A stretch of 64,000 nt of DNA from Planctomycetota bacterium (lineage in GTDB: Bacteria; Planctomycetota; Phycisphaerae; WQYP01), in assembly GCA_021800165.1 (NCBI GenBank), contig JAJYZF010000008.1, positions 1 through 64,000 on the forward strand, in the 5' to 3' direction. Positions within the stretch are counted from its first letter, which is position 1. Each line of letters opens with the position of its first letter. A program made the translations under genes and the position numbers. Positions 9,772-18,492 of this stretch are shown piece by piece. The notes beneath the pieces are model-generated. The model made no database searches. It was not told where the DNA came from and worked only from the letters and a program-made list of their open reading frames with translations.

Positions 9772-10221
9772 ATGGATGTCCTGAGCGATAACAGCTTCAG
9801 ATGGCGAAATTGGGTGGGGAAGGGTTCCGACGGCGGAATCACCGCATACGCGGCGCGTACCGACACGGTGGGTGTCCCGGCTGACATTGCAGTGCGGCTG
9901 GCGCGATGGGAATCCGCACTGTACGAAAAGCTCCGTGGCAAAGGTTATGATTGTATGGAAACGCATTGTCTGCGGGACGAGGTAAAGGCAAAATATAACC
10001 AACCCTATTTTCCAGGGAAAGAAAATGACCAGCAAAGCGCGCGGAACGCCATTCGGGTTCGGGCCGGAGTCGCCGGCAAGCCGGTTGAGATCTCGACGAT
10101 TTTGGATAGATTGCGCCCGGTGGCGGAACGGCCCGCGCTTGCTCAGGTGCGGTATTATGTTCCCTGTGATTCGCGAGTTGAGATTCAAGACCTGAAGAAT
10201 GGATGGGTTCCACAACTTTAA
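9772..10221 (+). CDS. Hypothetical protein
   Basis: 149 aa ORF between the methyltransferase and the duplicated segment; no family recognised. Confidence 0.35.
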   Translation: MDVLSDNSFRWRNWVGKGSDGGITAYAARTDTVGVPADIAVRLARWESALYEKLRGKGYDCMETHCLRDEVKAKYNQPYFPGKENDQQSARNAIRVRAGVAGKPVEISTILDRLRPVAERPALAQVRYYVPCDSRVEIQDLKNGWVPQL

Positions 10222-10305
10222 GGCGGCGGGGCCGCATCGGTCGAGTTAAGATACTGGGGGAGTTGGGAGAAGGAAATCTATGAACCGATTTGAAGGCAGC
10301 CATGG

Positions 10306-10629
10306 TGGACAAGCAGCGCGAGGCACACCGGCGAAGTGAAGAAGCCGCCATGCACCACCTCGTGGATTAGATTGTATGTGAACTTGGCGTGGCGTATAGG
10401 CCCACCCACCGCTACAATGTGCCTTAGACTTTATGGCACTGCCGTTTACGATTGATAACCAAACTACCTGTGCCGCGGATGCTCTGCGCGAATTGCTGGA
10501 CCATGGCCGGGGTTGCCCGGTGGATATTGCATCGGCCTATTTTTCGATCAGCGGCTGGGAACTTTTAAGTGAGGGTCTGCGGGGAGTTGGGGCGCTGCGG
10601 CTGCTTTTGGGCAGCGAGCCGGGCAGTGG
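10306..10629 (+). repeat. Left copy of a 324-bp direct repeat
   Basis: Aligns to 12457-12780 at constant offset 2151 with about 3 mismatches by eye. Confidence 0.9.
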
Positions 10630-10795
10630 AGGCTATTTTGGCCTTACGGACAGCGCGAGAAAGTCGGGATGCTCGCTGGGAACGCCTGTGGGCCAACCGT
10701 CCAGCTTACATTCTCGCCAAGACCGGAAAAAAGGCAACATAAACTGTCACAGGACCGGACGGAAACTTGGTGGCGTTCCGGATTGGTTGTGGTAG
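10433..10795 (+). pseudogene. Truncated duplicate of the 5' end of the PLD/helicase gene
   Basis: MALPFTIDNQTTCAADALRELLDHGRGCPVDIASAYFSISGWELLSEGLRGVGALRLLLGSEPGSG matches the start of 12584..16630, then diverges. Confidence 0.8.
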
Positions 10796-10818
10796 AGTGT
10801 TATCTTTAATGTGGCGCG

Positions 10819-12330
10819 GTGCCGAACGTGGTGCCATTAAAAACAGGGGCACGCGCCGGCAAACCAACGGAGACATGCCCCGTGATTGCACAAGAAAATG
10901 GTTTGCTCCCGATTGTAACGCTGGGGGGCGTTGATCCTTGGAATGGGGTCGCACAAGCCGCTTCGCCGCACCTTGACCAACGGGGGTTGAATAAAATCCA
11001 AGGCGCTCTGGGGAACCGCGCTAAGAGCGTGGTTGTTGAGCGACATTACATCGACAAGGACTATCGCGATACGTTCACGAATTTTCACGCTAAGAAATTC
11101 AGCACGCCGGATTCCCGGTGCATTCGGCTTCATTTTTTTGGTGCTCCAGTTAACCACGAGCTCATCCGCGACAACACGGCTGTGCAGCCGCATTTTCTTG
11201 GCTACGTAGTGGTGCGCCCCACCCGGCCAAATTGTATTGGCCGGACCCTTTTGGCTCCGATGGCCTGCGGCGTTACCGATTGCTACCTCAGCCTCTGCAA
11301 GGAGGAGGTGTCGATCCAGGGCACGGTTTTAACGGTGGAGGGATTTCCTTTTATCAGCCAGGATGCCGACGTCACGGCGTGCGCCCAATCCGCATTGTGG
11401 ATGCTGGCTCGGTATTTCAGCAACCGTTATCATGTGTACCCTGAGATTTACCCCTTCCGGTTGACTGCGCTGACGAAAGATTATTCGATCGGGCGCTTAG
11501 TGCCCACGGCCGGACTGTACGTCTGGCAAATGGCAGAGGCCCTCCGCCAGATCGGTTTTTCGCCCGTTATCTACAATCGTCACGAGCATGGCGATACTTT
11601 CGAACATCTTATGTACACGTACGTTGAGTCCGGTATTCCAATCTTGGCCGCCTTCGATAACCATGTTGTGACGCTTTTTGGGCATCGGTCGGCCTTCTCG
11701 GGGCAGCCAGCGCCCCAGACCATGTGTGGCCAGTTCACCTTCTCCTCAGAGTTCAACTGTGCGTTTTTTGGAAATGACGACAACGCCGTTCCCTACCAAA
11801 CGCTTAGCTGCCACGGAAGCATGGCGCGTAATATCGATAAAGTCGAGCGGTTTATTGCAGCCCTGCCGGACCGAGTGTTTTTGCGGGCGGAGGGCTTCCA
11901 AGCCCTCCTGATGCAGGTTCTGCTTGGGCCCGATGTGGGCTTCCAGGCGCTCTCCCCGATCATTTCGCGGCAAAAACCGGTCCTTCGCCTGTTTCTGACC
12001 ACGGGGCGGTCGTTCAAAAAGCGGATCGCGGTTCGCCGCATGGGGAACTCCTTGGTCGCCGATGTGTACCGGAACTTGCCCCTTCCTCATTTTATATGGG
12101 TTTGCGAAATTTCACACGCCGGGCTTTACCCGGCTAAAATAATGGGGGAGGTGATCTGGGATGCCACGCGTAATGCCCACGAGCGCGACGGTTGGATTGC
12201 GGTGCATTACCCCGAGGTGCTCGTTGTCGACGAGGGCGCAGCCTTGAATGAGCCGCAGAACCTTGTAAAATTTTCTCTCGCTTCGGCGTTCGGCTACCCG
12301 ATATTCGAGAATAACCTGAGGAACTTATGA
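10819..12330 (+). CDS. Hypothetical protein with possible papain/C39-like cysteine protease fold
   Basis: 503 aa; QDADVTACAQSALWMLARYF (candidate catalytic Cys), GIPILAAFDNHVVTLFGH (candidate His), FGNDDNAVPY (candidate Asp/Asn). Confidence 0.45.
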   Translation: MPNVVPLKTGARAGKPTETCPVIAQENGLLPIVTLGGVDPWNGVAQAASPHLDQRGLNKIQGALGNRAKSVVVERHYIDKDYRDTFTNFHAKKFSTPDSRCIRLHFFGAPVNHELIRDNTAVQPHFLGYVVVRPTRPNCIGRTLLAPMACGVTDCYLSLCKEEVSIQGTVLTVEGFPFISQDADVTACAQSALWMLARYFSNRYHVYPEIYPFRLTALTKDYSIGRLVPTAGLYVWQMAEALRQIGFSPVIYNRHEHGDTFEHLMYTYVESGIPILAAFDNHVVTLFGHRSAFSGQPAPQTMCGQFTFSSEFNCAFFGNDDNAVPYQTLSCHGSMARNIDKVERFIAALPDRVFLRAEGFQALLMQVLLGPDVGFQALSPIISRQKPVLRLFLTTGRSFKKRIAVRRMGNSLVADVYRNLPLPHFIWVCEISHAGLYPAKIMGEVIWDATRNAHERDGWIAVHYPEVLVVDEGAALNEPQNLVKFSLASAFGYPIFENNLRNL

Positions 12331-12521
12331 ACACGCAGGAACCCCGAAGGCTCGAACTCGTCCCCGGTCAAAACCAGAAGGCCGAGCCTCTCTTCAAGAC
12401 CAAGGAGGCCTACGAAAAATTTTGGGCTGACTTTTACGCGCAGGTAATGCCCATCTTGGACAAGCAGCGCGAGGCACACCGGCGAAGTGAAGAAGCCGCC
12501 ATGCACCACCTCGTGGATTAG
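12327..12521 (+). CDS. Small hypothetical protein, overlaps the preceding stop (ATGA)
   Basis: 64 aa ORF starting in the ATGA overlap with 10819..12330. Confidence 0.5.
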   Translation: MNTQEPRRLELVPGQNQKAEPLFKTKEAYEKFWADFYAQVMPILDKQREAHRRSEEAAMHHLVD

Positions 12522-12780
12522 ATTGTATGTGAACTTGGCGTGGCGTATAGGCCCACCCACCGCTACAATGTGCCTTAGACTTTATGGCACTGCCGTTTAC
12601 GATTGATAACCAAACTACCTGTGCCGCGGATGCTCTGCGCGAATTGCTGGGCCATGGCCAGGGTTGCCCGGTGGATATTGCATCGGCCTATTTTTCGATC
12701 AGCGGCTGGGAACTTTTAAGTGAGGGTCTGCGGGGAGTTGGGGCGCTGCGGCTGCTCTTGGGCAGCGAGCCGGGCAGTGG
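12457..12780 (+). repeat. Right copy of the 324-bp direct repeat
   Basis: See 10306-10629. Confidence 0.9.
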
Positions 12781-15700
12781 GACGGATTTGGGGTTACACG
12801 CCAGCCAACGGCTGCTGGCGGAAATCAATGGCTTGGCCTTCACGGACCGGACGGTGCGGCTGGTGGAAGACCTGATAGCGTTTCTGCGGGTGGAGAAAGT
12901 ACAGGTGCGGCTGTTTCAGGCAGGCTTCCTGCATGCCAAGGCTTATATATTTCATCAGGATCGGGTGGGGCCGGGGAATTATGCGGACCGATTGCGGCCT
13001 TTTGCGGCGATGGTAGGGTCAAGCAATTTTACGGGGCCTGGACTGACGACCAATAAGGAATTGAATCTGGTGCATCGGGTGTTTACCGATGCGGACGAGG
13101 TGGTGGACGCAGAGGCCGCCCGGCGTGTGGAATACCTTTTGCCTGTGTCTGTGGCACAGCCGCCCCCGGCTGTGAGTGAAACCGCAAACATGGCTCCGGC
13201 CAACCTCTGGAAACCGAATTATCGCCGGGATCTGCCGCACCTCCAAGCCACTGGGAGGCCCATTTTTGTGACCTTTCGCACGTCCAAAGGTTTCGTATTG
13301 CCCGAATCGGTGCGGGCACGGGTGCTGGCGCATTGTCGGCATGATGATGGGCAAAAAATTATTTTGCATGCCGCCGTGGTGATGCCCGATCATGTTCATC
13401 TTATTTTCACAGCGCTTCGTGATGCGCATGGTAATACGTATGGTCTGGCCGAAATAATGAACGGAATTAAAGGGGCCTCCGCGCATGGAGTGAACAAGGC
13501 GCTGGGACGACATGGCCAGGTCTGGCAGGATGAATCGTTCGACCATATATTGCGCAGCCATGAGAGCCTTGGGGATACCATCCATTACATCCGGGAGAAT
13601 CCTGTCCGCAAGGGGCTAGTGGCACCAGGCCAGGATTACCCGTGGTTGTGGGTGCAAGGCAGGGTGGAGACAGGTGGGGAAACAGGTGAGGGCATGGGTA
13701 CGGACACAGCCGAGGGTACAGCTAAAAGCACAGCTAAGGACACAGGGAAGGACACAGCCGAGGGTACAGCTAAAGGCACAGTTAAGGACACAGCCGAGGG
13801 CGGCTGTGCCACAAATGCCACAGGTGCCACAGGGGACACAAATGCCACAGGTGGCACGGTGGCTTGGTCGGCTCGCCGGGCCATTAAAAGCGAGGTGGGT
13901 GCCCGTGCGGTGATGGAATTGGAACAGTGGTTTGACCGCAACTGGCAAATATCCAGTGATTTTAAGCAACAGTTGATTGACCTGCTCAATAAGAGCAAAT
14001 TCGGGCAACATGAATATACACCGTACCAAGTGTATTTGAAGGCGCTTTTTGAATATTTGAAGGACCAGGTGGGCGGCGGAGACCCGCTGCTTTGGGGGCG
14101 ATCGGCTATTGACCTGGCGGAATTTCAGGAGGATTCGGTTAAACGGGCGCGGCGGATTTTGCAGCGGTATGACGGGGTGTTGATAGCGGATAGTGTGGGA
14201 CTGGGGAAAACGTGGATCGGGAAAAAGCTGCTGGAGGGTTATGCGTATCATCAGCGGATGAAGGCGCTGGTGGTCTGCCCGGCGAGCTTGCGGCCCATGT
14301 GGCAACGGGAGTTGGCGGAATCCACCATTGCCGCGGGGGTTTTGGGAATGGAGGAAATGGGGCGGGATGATTTCGATGCGGCCCGGTATGCGGACGCGGA
14401 CGTTATTCTGGTGGATGAATCGCATAATTTTCGCAGCAGCACGGCCAACCGCTATCTGGCATTGGATGATTTAATTCAGAGGCGCGGCGGACGCGGACGG
14501 GAGGGGGCGAGGAAGAAAATTATTTTGATTTCCGCGACGCCGATCAACAATGATTTGTATGATTTGTTGAATCAGATACGGCTTTTTACGCAAAATGAGC
14601 CGGATTATTTTCAGGAGGCGGGCATCAGCGATATTGACGCCTATTTTCGGCAGGCGCGGCGGAAGGCACGGGACGGAGGGGCGGCGGCGGGGGAATTGCT
14701 GTTTAATCTGCTCGACGAAATTGTGGTGCGGAATACACGGCCTTATATTCGGGCGGCCTATCCGAATGCGACCATCGGAGGGGAGCCGGTGCGGTTTCCG
14801 AATCGGCAGCTCAATACTGTTGAGTACAGCCTGGAGGCGGTTTACGGCGGAGTTTATAAACAGATTGTGGAGCAGGTGGAGGGGCTGTCTTTTGCGCCGT
14901 ATCAATTGGAATCTTATAAACAGCCGCAGGCGACGGTGGATAAATTTGAAATGGGCCGGGAAGAGGGATTGGTGGGGATATCCAAGGTGCGGTTTTTGAA
15001 ACGGCTGGAAAGCAGTATTGCGGCCTTTCGACTAAGCGTGCAGCGGGCGTTGGTGTTTGAGCAGGCGTATCTGGATTTTCTGTTGACCCGACGGGTGATA
15101 GGGAGCGGCGATTTCTGGAAGATGTTGCGCGTGGCCGGACTGGATGGCGAGGATGAGCTGGGGGCAAGCGCCTTGGCGGAGAAACTGGAAAGCACGGAGG
15201 CGGTGAAGGAATATCTGGCGGGTGTGAAGCCGGTGGACTTAAACCTGTATGATCTTCGCCGTTTGGTGCATGACCTGGAGCGGGATATAGCGGCCTTGAA
15301 AAAGCTGCACGTCGAAACGGAGCCGCTGGCGACGCATGACGCGAAGCTGGCAAAACTAAAGGAATTGCTGGCCGGGCCATTGCGGGGGCGGAAAGTGCTT
15401 ATTTTCACCGGCTACAAGGATACATCCCGGTATTTGTTTGCGGCGCTGGCGCAGAGGGATGCGGAGTGGCTGGAAATGATGGGCAGGCCGCACATCAGGC
15501 GGATAGACAGCGGCAACAGTCCGGACGAACGCACGGGGATTGTGGCGGCGTTTGCACCGAAGGCGATGGGTGGTCTGCCGAAGGGAATTGCCCCGATTGA
15601 CATACTTATTTCCACAGATGTGCTAAGCGAGGGGCAGAACCTGCAGGATTGCGGAATCCTGATTAACTATGACCTGACCTGGAACCCTGTGCGGTTGGTG

Positions 15701-16630
15701 CAACGCAGCGGGCGCATTGACCGGCTGCGTAGCGGGCATGAGCAGATTCAGGTTTGGAATGTATTTCCAGAAAAGGAACTGGAAGAGCTGCTGCACATTC
15801 TGGAGCGGTTGCAGGACCGCATCGGACAGATTGATGGGTTGGGAATGTTGGATGCGAGCGTCTTGGGCGAAGTGGTGCATCCGCGGACGTTTAACACCAT
15901 TCGGCGGATTGCCAATGGGGATGTCACGGTTCTGGATGAAGAAGAGGGGCGAGCGGAATTGGCGGGGCCGGAGGTGTTGCTCAAGCAACTTAAGGAGATG
16001 CTGGGCAAGGAAGGCTCACGGGAGGTGGTTCAACTGCCGGATGGGATACATTCGGGTCTGCGGCGGCAGCGGGTGCATGGAATGTTCTTTTATTTCAGGG
16101 CCAAGCGGCCGCAGGGTGAGGGGGTTCGGCATTTTTGGCGTTACATTGATGCGAAAAGCCATGTGGTGACGGACAACCGTTTTGAAATTGCCCAGCTTAT
16201 TTCGTGCCGCCTGGACGAGCGGCGGTACATCGGCGATCAGGATGTTTTCGATTTGCAGGAGCGGGTAATCCAGAGCATTTTAGGGGAAGAAGGCACGGCG
16301 ACGGTAAGGTCAAAAATAGGCGCGGTGCCGGACCAGGTGCAAATTGGATTGGCGGAGGACTTGAAGGCAGCGTTGCGACGCGGGACGGTGGAGCGGGGAG
16401 GGGCCAAACAGGCGATTCAATTTTTGGGGCAACCGGCGGGTAAGGCGATTTTAGAGCAACTGCGGAAGGTGCGGGCGGACTATGCGGAACATCAAGACGA
16501 CCAGCGATTGGCGGCGGAATTGGTGGGGATGGCGCAGGAATATTTGAAAACGGATGAGGATAAAACCGGACTGGAACAGGCAAGGCGAGAGGATTTGCAA
16601 CTGGTTTGTTTTGAATATGTTTCGAGTTAG
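12584..16630 (+). CDS. PLD-like nuclease / SNF2-type (HepA-like) helicase with an in-frame RAYT insertion
   Basis: N-terminal PLD-like motif HAKAYIF...GSSNFT; Walker A DSVGLGKTWIGKK, DESH box VDESHNFRS, SATPINN, STDVLSEGQNLQ...QRSGRIDRLRS. Confidence 0.88.
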   Translation: MALPFTIDNQTTCAADALRELLGHGQGCPVDIASAYFSISGWELLSEGLRGVGALRLLLGSEPGSGTDLGLHASQRLLAEINGLAFTDRTVRLVEDLIAFLRVEKVQVRLFQAGFLHAKAYIFHQDRVGPGNYADRLRPFAAMVGSSNFTGPGLTTNKELNLVHRVFTDADEVVDAEAARRVEYLLPVSVAQPPPAVSETANMAPANLWKPNYRRDLPHLQATGRPIFVTFRTSKGFVLPESVRARVLAHCRHDDGQKIILHAAVVMPDHVHLIFTALRDAHGNTYGLAEIMNGIKGASAHGVNKALGRHGQVWQDESFDHILRSHESLGDTIHYIRENPVRKGLVAPGQDYPWLWVQGRVETGGETGEGMGTDTAEGTAKSTAKDTGKDTAEGTAKGTVKDTAEGGCATNATGATGDTNATGGTVAWSARRAIKSEVGARAVMELEQWFDRNWQISSDFKQQLIDLLNKSKFGQHEYTPYQVYLKALFEYLKDQVGGGDPLLWGRSAIDLAEFQEDSVKRARRILQRYDGVLIADSVGLGKTWIGKKLLEGYAYHQRMKALVVCPASLRPMWQRELAESTIAAGVLGMEEMGRDDFDAARYADADVILVDESHNFRSSTANRYLALDDLIQRRGGRGREGARKKIILISATPINNDLYDLLNQIRLFTQNEPDYFQEAGISDIDAYFRQARRKARDGGAAAGELLFNLLDEIVVRNTRPYIRAAYPNATIGGEPVRFPNRQLNTVEYSLEAVYGGVYKQIVEQVEGLSFAPYQLESYKQPQATVDKFEMGREEGLVGISKVRFLKRLESSIAAFRLSVQRALVFEQAYLDFLLTRRVIGSGDFWKMLRVAGLDGEDELGASALAEKLESTEAVKEYLAGVKPVDLNLYDLRRLVHDLERDIAALKKLHVETEPLATHDAKLAKLKELLAGPLRGRKVLIFTGYKDTSRYLFAALAQRDAEWLEMMGRPHIRRIDSGNSPDERTGIVAAFAPKAMGGLPKGIAPIDILISTDVLSEGQNLQDCGILINYDLTWNPVRLVQRSGRIDRLRSGHEQIQVWNVFPEKELEELLHILERLQDRIGQIDGLGMLDASVLGEVVHPRTFNTIRRIANGDVTVLDEEEGRAELAGPEVLLKQLKEMLGKEGSREVVQLPDGIHSGLRRQRVHGMFFYFRAKRPQGEGVRHFWRYIDAKSHVVTDNRFEIAQLISCRLDERRYIGDQDVFDLQERVIQSILGEEGTATVRSKIGAVPDQVQIGLAEDLKAALRRGTVERGGAKQAIQFLGQPAGKAILEQLRKVRADYAEHQDDQRLAAELVGMAQEYLKTDEDKTGLEQARREDLQLVCFEYVSS
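13151..13174 (+). repeat. REP palindrome, left flank of RAYT
   Basis: GTGG-CACAGCCG-CCCC-CGGCTGTG, perfect 8-bp stem. Confidence 0.85.
13190..13690 (+). mobile_element. REP-associated tyrosine transposase (RAYT, Y1/TnpA_REP) domain embedded in the helicase ORF
   Basis: GRPIFVTFRT, VMPDHVHLIF (HUH), HGQVWQDESFDHILRS, IHYIRENPVRKGLV (catalytic Tyr region); own in-frame ATG at 13190; end coordinate approximate. Confidence 0.88.
13789..13812 (-). repeat. REP palindrome, right flank of RAYT, inverted relative to the left one
   Basis: CACAGCCG-AGGG-CGGCTGTG-CCAC on + strand; degenerate half-copies precede it at 13700-13788. Confidence 0.85.
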
Positions 16631-16808
16631 TGCCAGGGGGATGAGAAGGAAAAATAAATGGTAATGGGAGGCACCGATGGGCGCGGGGCGATGGGGGCAG
16701 TGCCTGGAATCTGGTGCGATTTTGGGCATGGCGCGGGCGGAGTACGCCGGGGCGAAATCCCGAAAGTCTGCGGGACCGGGCTGACGAGGAGGGGGCGTGG
16801 AACTCGCA

Positions 16809-18434
16809 TCAGGCGGGGGGAACCAGGCGCGGTCGGCAGATGGAGCCGGTCGGAGTATCTTTCACCTCCACCCCCAATGCGGACAACTCCCGGCGCAGGG
16901 TGTCGCTGGCGGCGAAATCCTTATTGCGGCGGGCTTGCAGGCGCTGCTGCATCAGGGCATCGACCTTTTCCTGTACGGCGACGGGTAACGACCGCAGGGG
17001 CGGAAAAATAACGCCCAATACGTGATCCACGCGGCGCAGCGCGGCCAGGCCGGAGCGCGCCGCGGGATAGTCCAATCGTCCCTTTTTAGCCAGCGGATTG
17101 GCCCATGTGAATAGCGCCGCCAGGGCCGCGGAGATGTTCAGGTCGTCATCCAAGGCCCGGGAAAATTCATCGATCATGCCGGCTTCGCCCGGGTCCAATG
17201 AGACCTGATGAACGGCCAACCGGTCCGCATCGCCGGGCAGCGGCGCGGAGGTATCGCCATCACCGGCGGCTTCATCCACGGCGGCAACGTTTTGCGTGAG
17301 CTTATCGGCCAGATCGCGCAAAAACGCAATGGAGGCGGCGGCTTCATGCAGGCTTTGCAGGGTAAAGTTCGTGGATTCGCGATAGCGTGTGCAGATCAGG
17401 GCGTAGCGGATCACCAGTGGGTCGTACCCCTTTTTAGTCAGATCGCCGATGGTGAAAAAGTTGCCCCGTGATTTGGACATTTTTTCCCCATTCACCATGA
17501 GATGGCGGGTGTGCATCCAAAATCGGGCAAGCTCCTTGCCGGTGGCACCTTGGGACTGGGCGATCTCACATTCGTGATGCGGGAAGATATTGTCCTCTCC
17601 GCCGGTGTGAATATCTAAAGATTCGCCGAGAAAGTGCATGGCCATGGCGCTACATTCAATGTGCCAGCCGGGGTATCCCTGGCCCCACGGCGAATCCCAG
17701 CGCATGAGATGGGTGTGGTCCGGCTTCCAGAGGAAAAAATCGGCCGGGTGGCGTTTGGCGGCCTGGGCGTTGGTACGTCCGCCGGCACCGTGGGCCAAGC
17801 GCTCTAGATCGTTGCCGGACAATTTTCCATAGGCTGAAAAACTGCCTACATCATAATAGACCACCCCATCGGCGGCCACGTACGCGTGGCCGTTGGTCAG
17901 CAGGCGCTGGATGAGTTGGATGAAATCGGCGATATGTCGGGTGGGCCGCGGCATCACGGCTTCGCGCGCAGCGGCATCGGCGGCGCGGTCGTAATCAGCG
18001 ACCACCGCCAAGCCCAAGGACCGGGCGTCGGCGAGGAAGACCTTGGCAAAAAAATCCGCCACTTGAAAAGGATCGTTGGGGTCCGCCACGAGAGCCTGGC
18101 CGGCCTTTTTAGTGGCCTTCATTTTTTCCACGGCCAGTTGCAGTTTATCCTGGCCGGCACCGTCGGCGACGGCATCATCGGTCATGTGGCCGACATCGGT
18201 CATGTTCATCACCTGATGGACGCGGGCCTGGCGGAATTCCAGATAGCGGCGTAAGACATCGGCGAACAGAAACGCGCGGAAGTTCCCGATGTGGGCGTAA
18301 TCGTAGACGGTGGGGCCACAGGAATACATACGAACCAATGCCCCCCGCAGCGGATCCACCGGGTCCGGCCCCGGAGCCAGCGGAATAAATTCCGTCAAGC
18401 TGTGGCTTAGCGTGTTATAAAACATGGTGGGCAT
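16809..18434 (-). CDS. cysS: Cysteinyl-tRNA synthetase
   Basis: MYSCGPTVYDYAHIGNFRAFLFADVLRRYL, GWHIECSAMA, NGEKMSKSRGNF (KMSKS); start chosen at MPTMFYNTL inside the longer ORF. Confidence 0.95.
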   Translation of the reverse strand: MPTMFYNTLSHSLTEFIPLAPGPDPVDPLRGALVRMYSCGPTVYDYAHIGNFRAFLFADVLRRYLEFRQARVHQVMNMTDVGHMTDDAVADGAGQDKLQLAVEKMKATKKAGQALVADPNDPFQVADFFAKVFLADARSLGLAVVADYDRAADAAAREAVMPRPTRHIADFIQLIQRLLTNGHAYVAADGVVYYDVGSFSAYGKLSGNDLERLAHGAGGRTNAQAAKRHPADFFLWKPDHTHLMRWDSPWGQGYPGWHIECSAMAMHFLGESLDIHTGGEDNIFPHHECEIAQSQGATGKELARFWMHTRHLMVNGEKMSKSRGNFFTIGDLTKKGYDPLVIRYALICTRYRESTNFTLQSLHEAAASIAFLRDLADKLTQNVAAVDEAAGDGDTSAPLPGDADRLAVHQVSLDPGEAGMIDEFSRALDDDLNISAALAALFTWANPLAKKGRLDYPAARSGLAALRRVDHVLGVIFPPLRSLPVAVQEKVDALMQQRLQARRNKDFAASDTLRRELSALGVEVKDTPTGSICRPRLVPPA

Positions 18435-18492
18435 GGAGGGCCTGACTCCGGCTGGTAACGTCGGCTGGTGATGGCGGGACAAAAGCCCAAGC

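Noticed and set aside
4383-16630. Complete DISARM or BREX system
   Set aside because: No DrmA/DrmB (DUF1998), pglZ, brxC or brxL-like ORFs seen in the window; only methyltransferase and PLD/SNF2 helicase components are supported.
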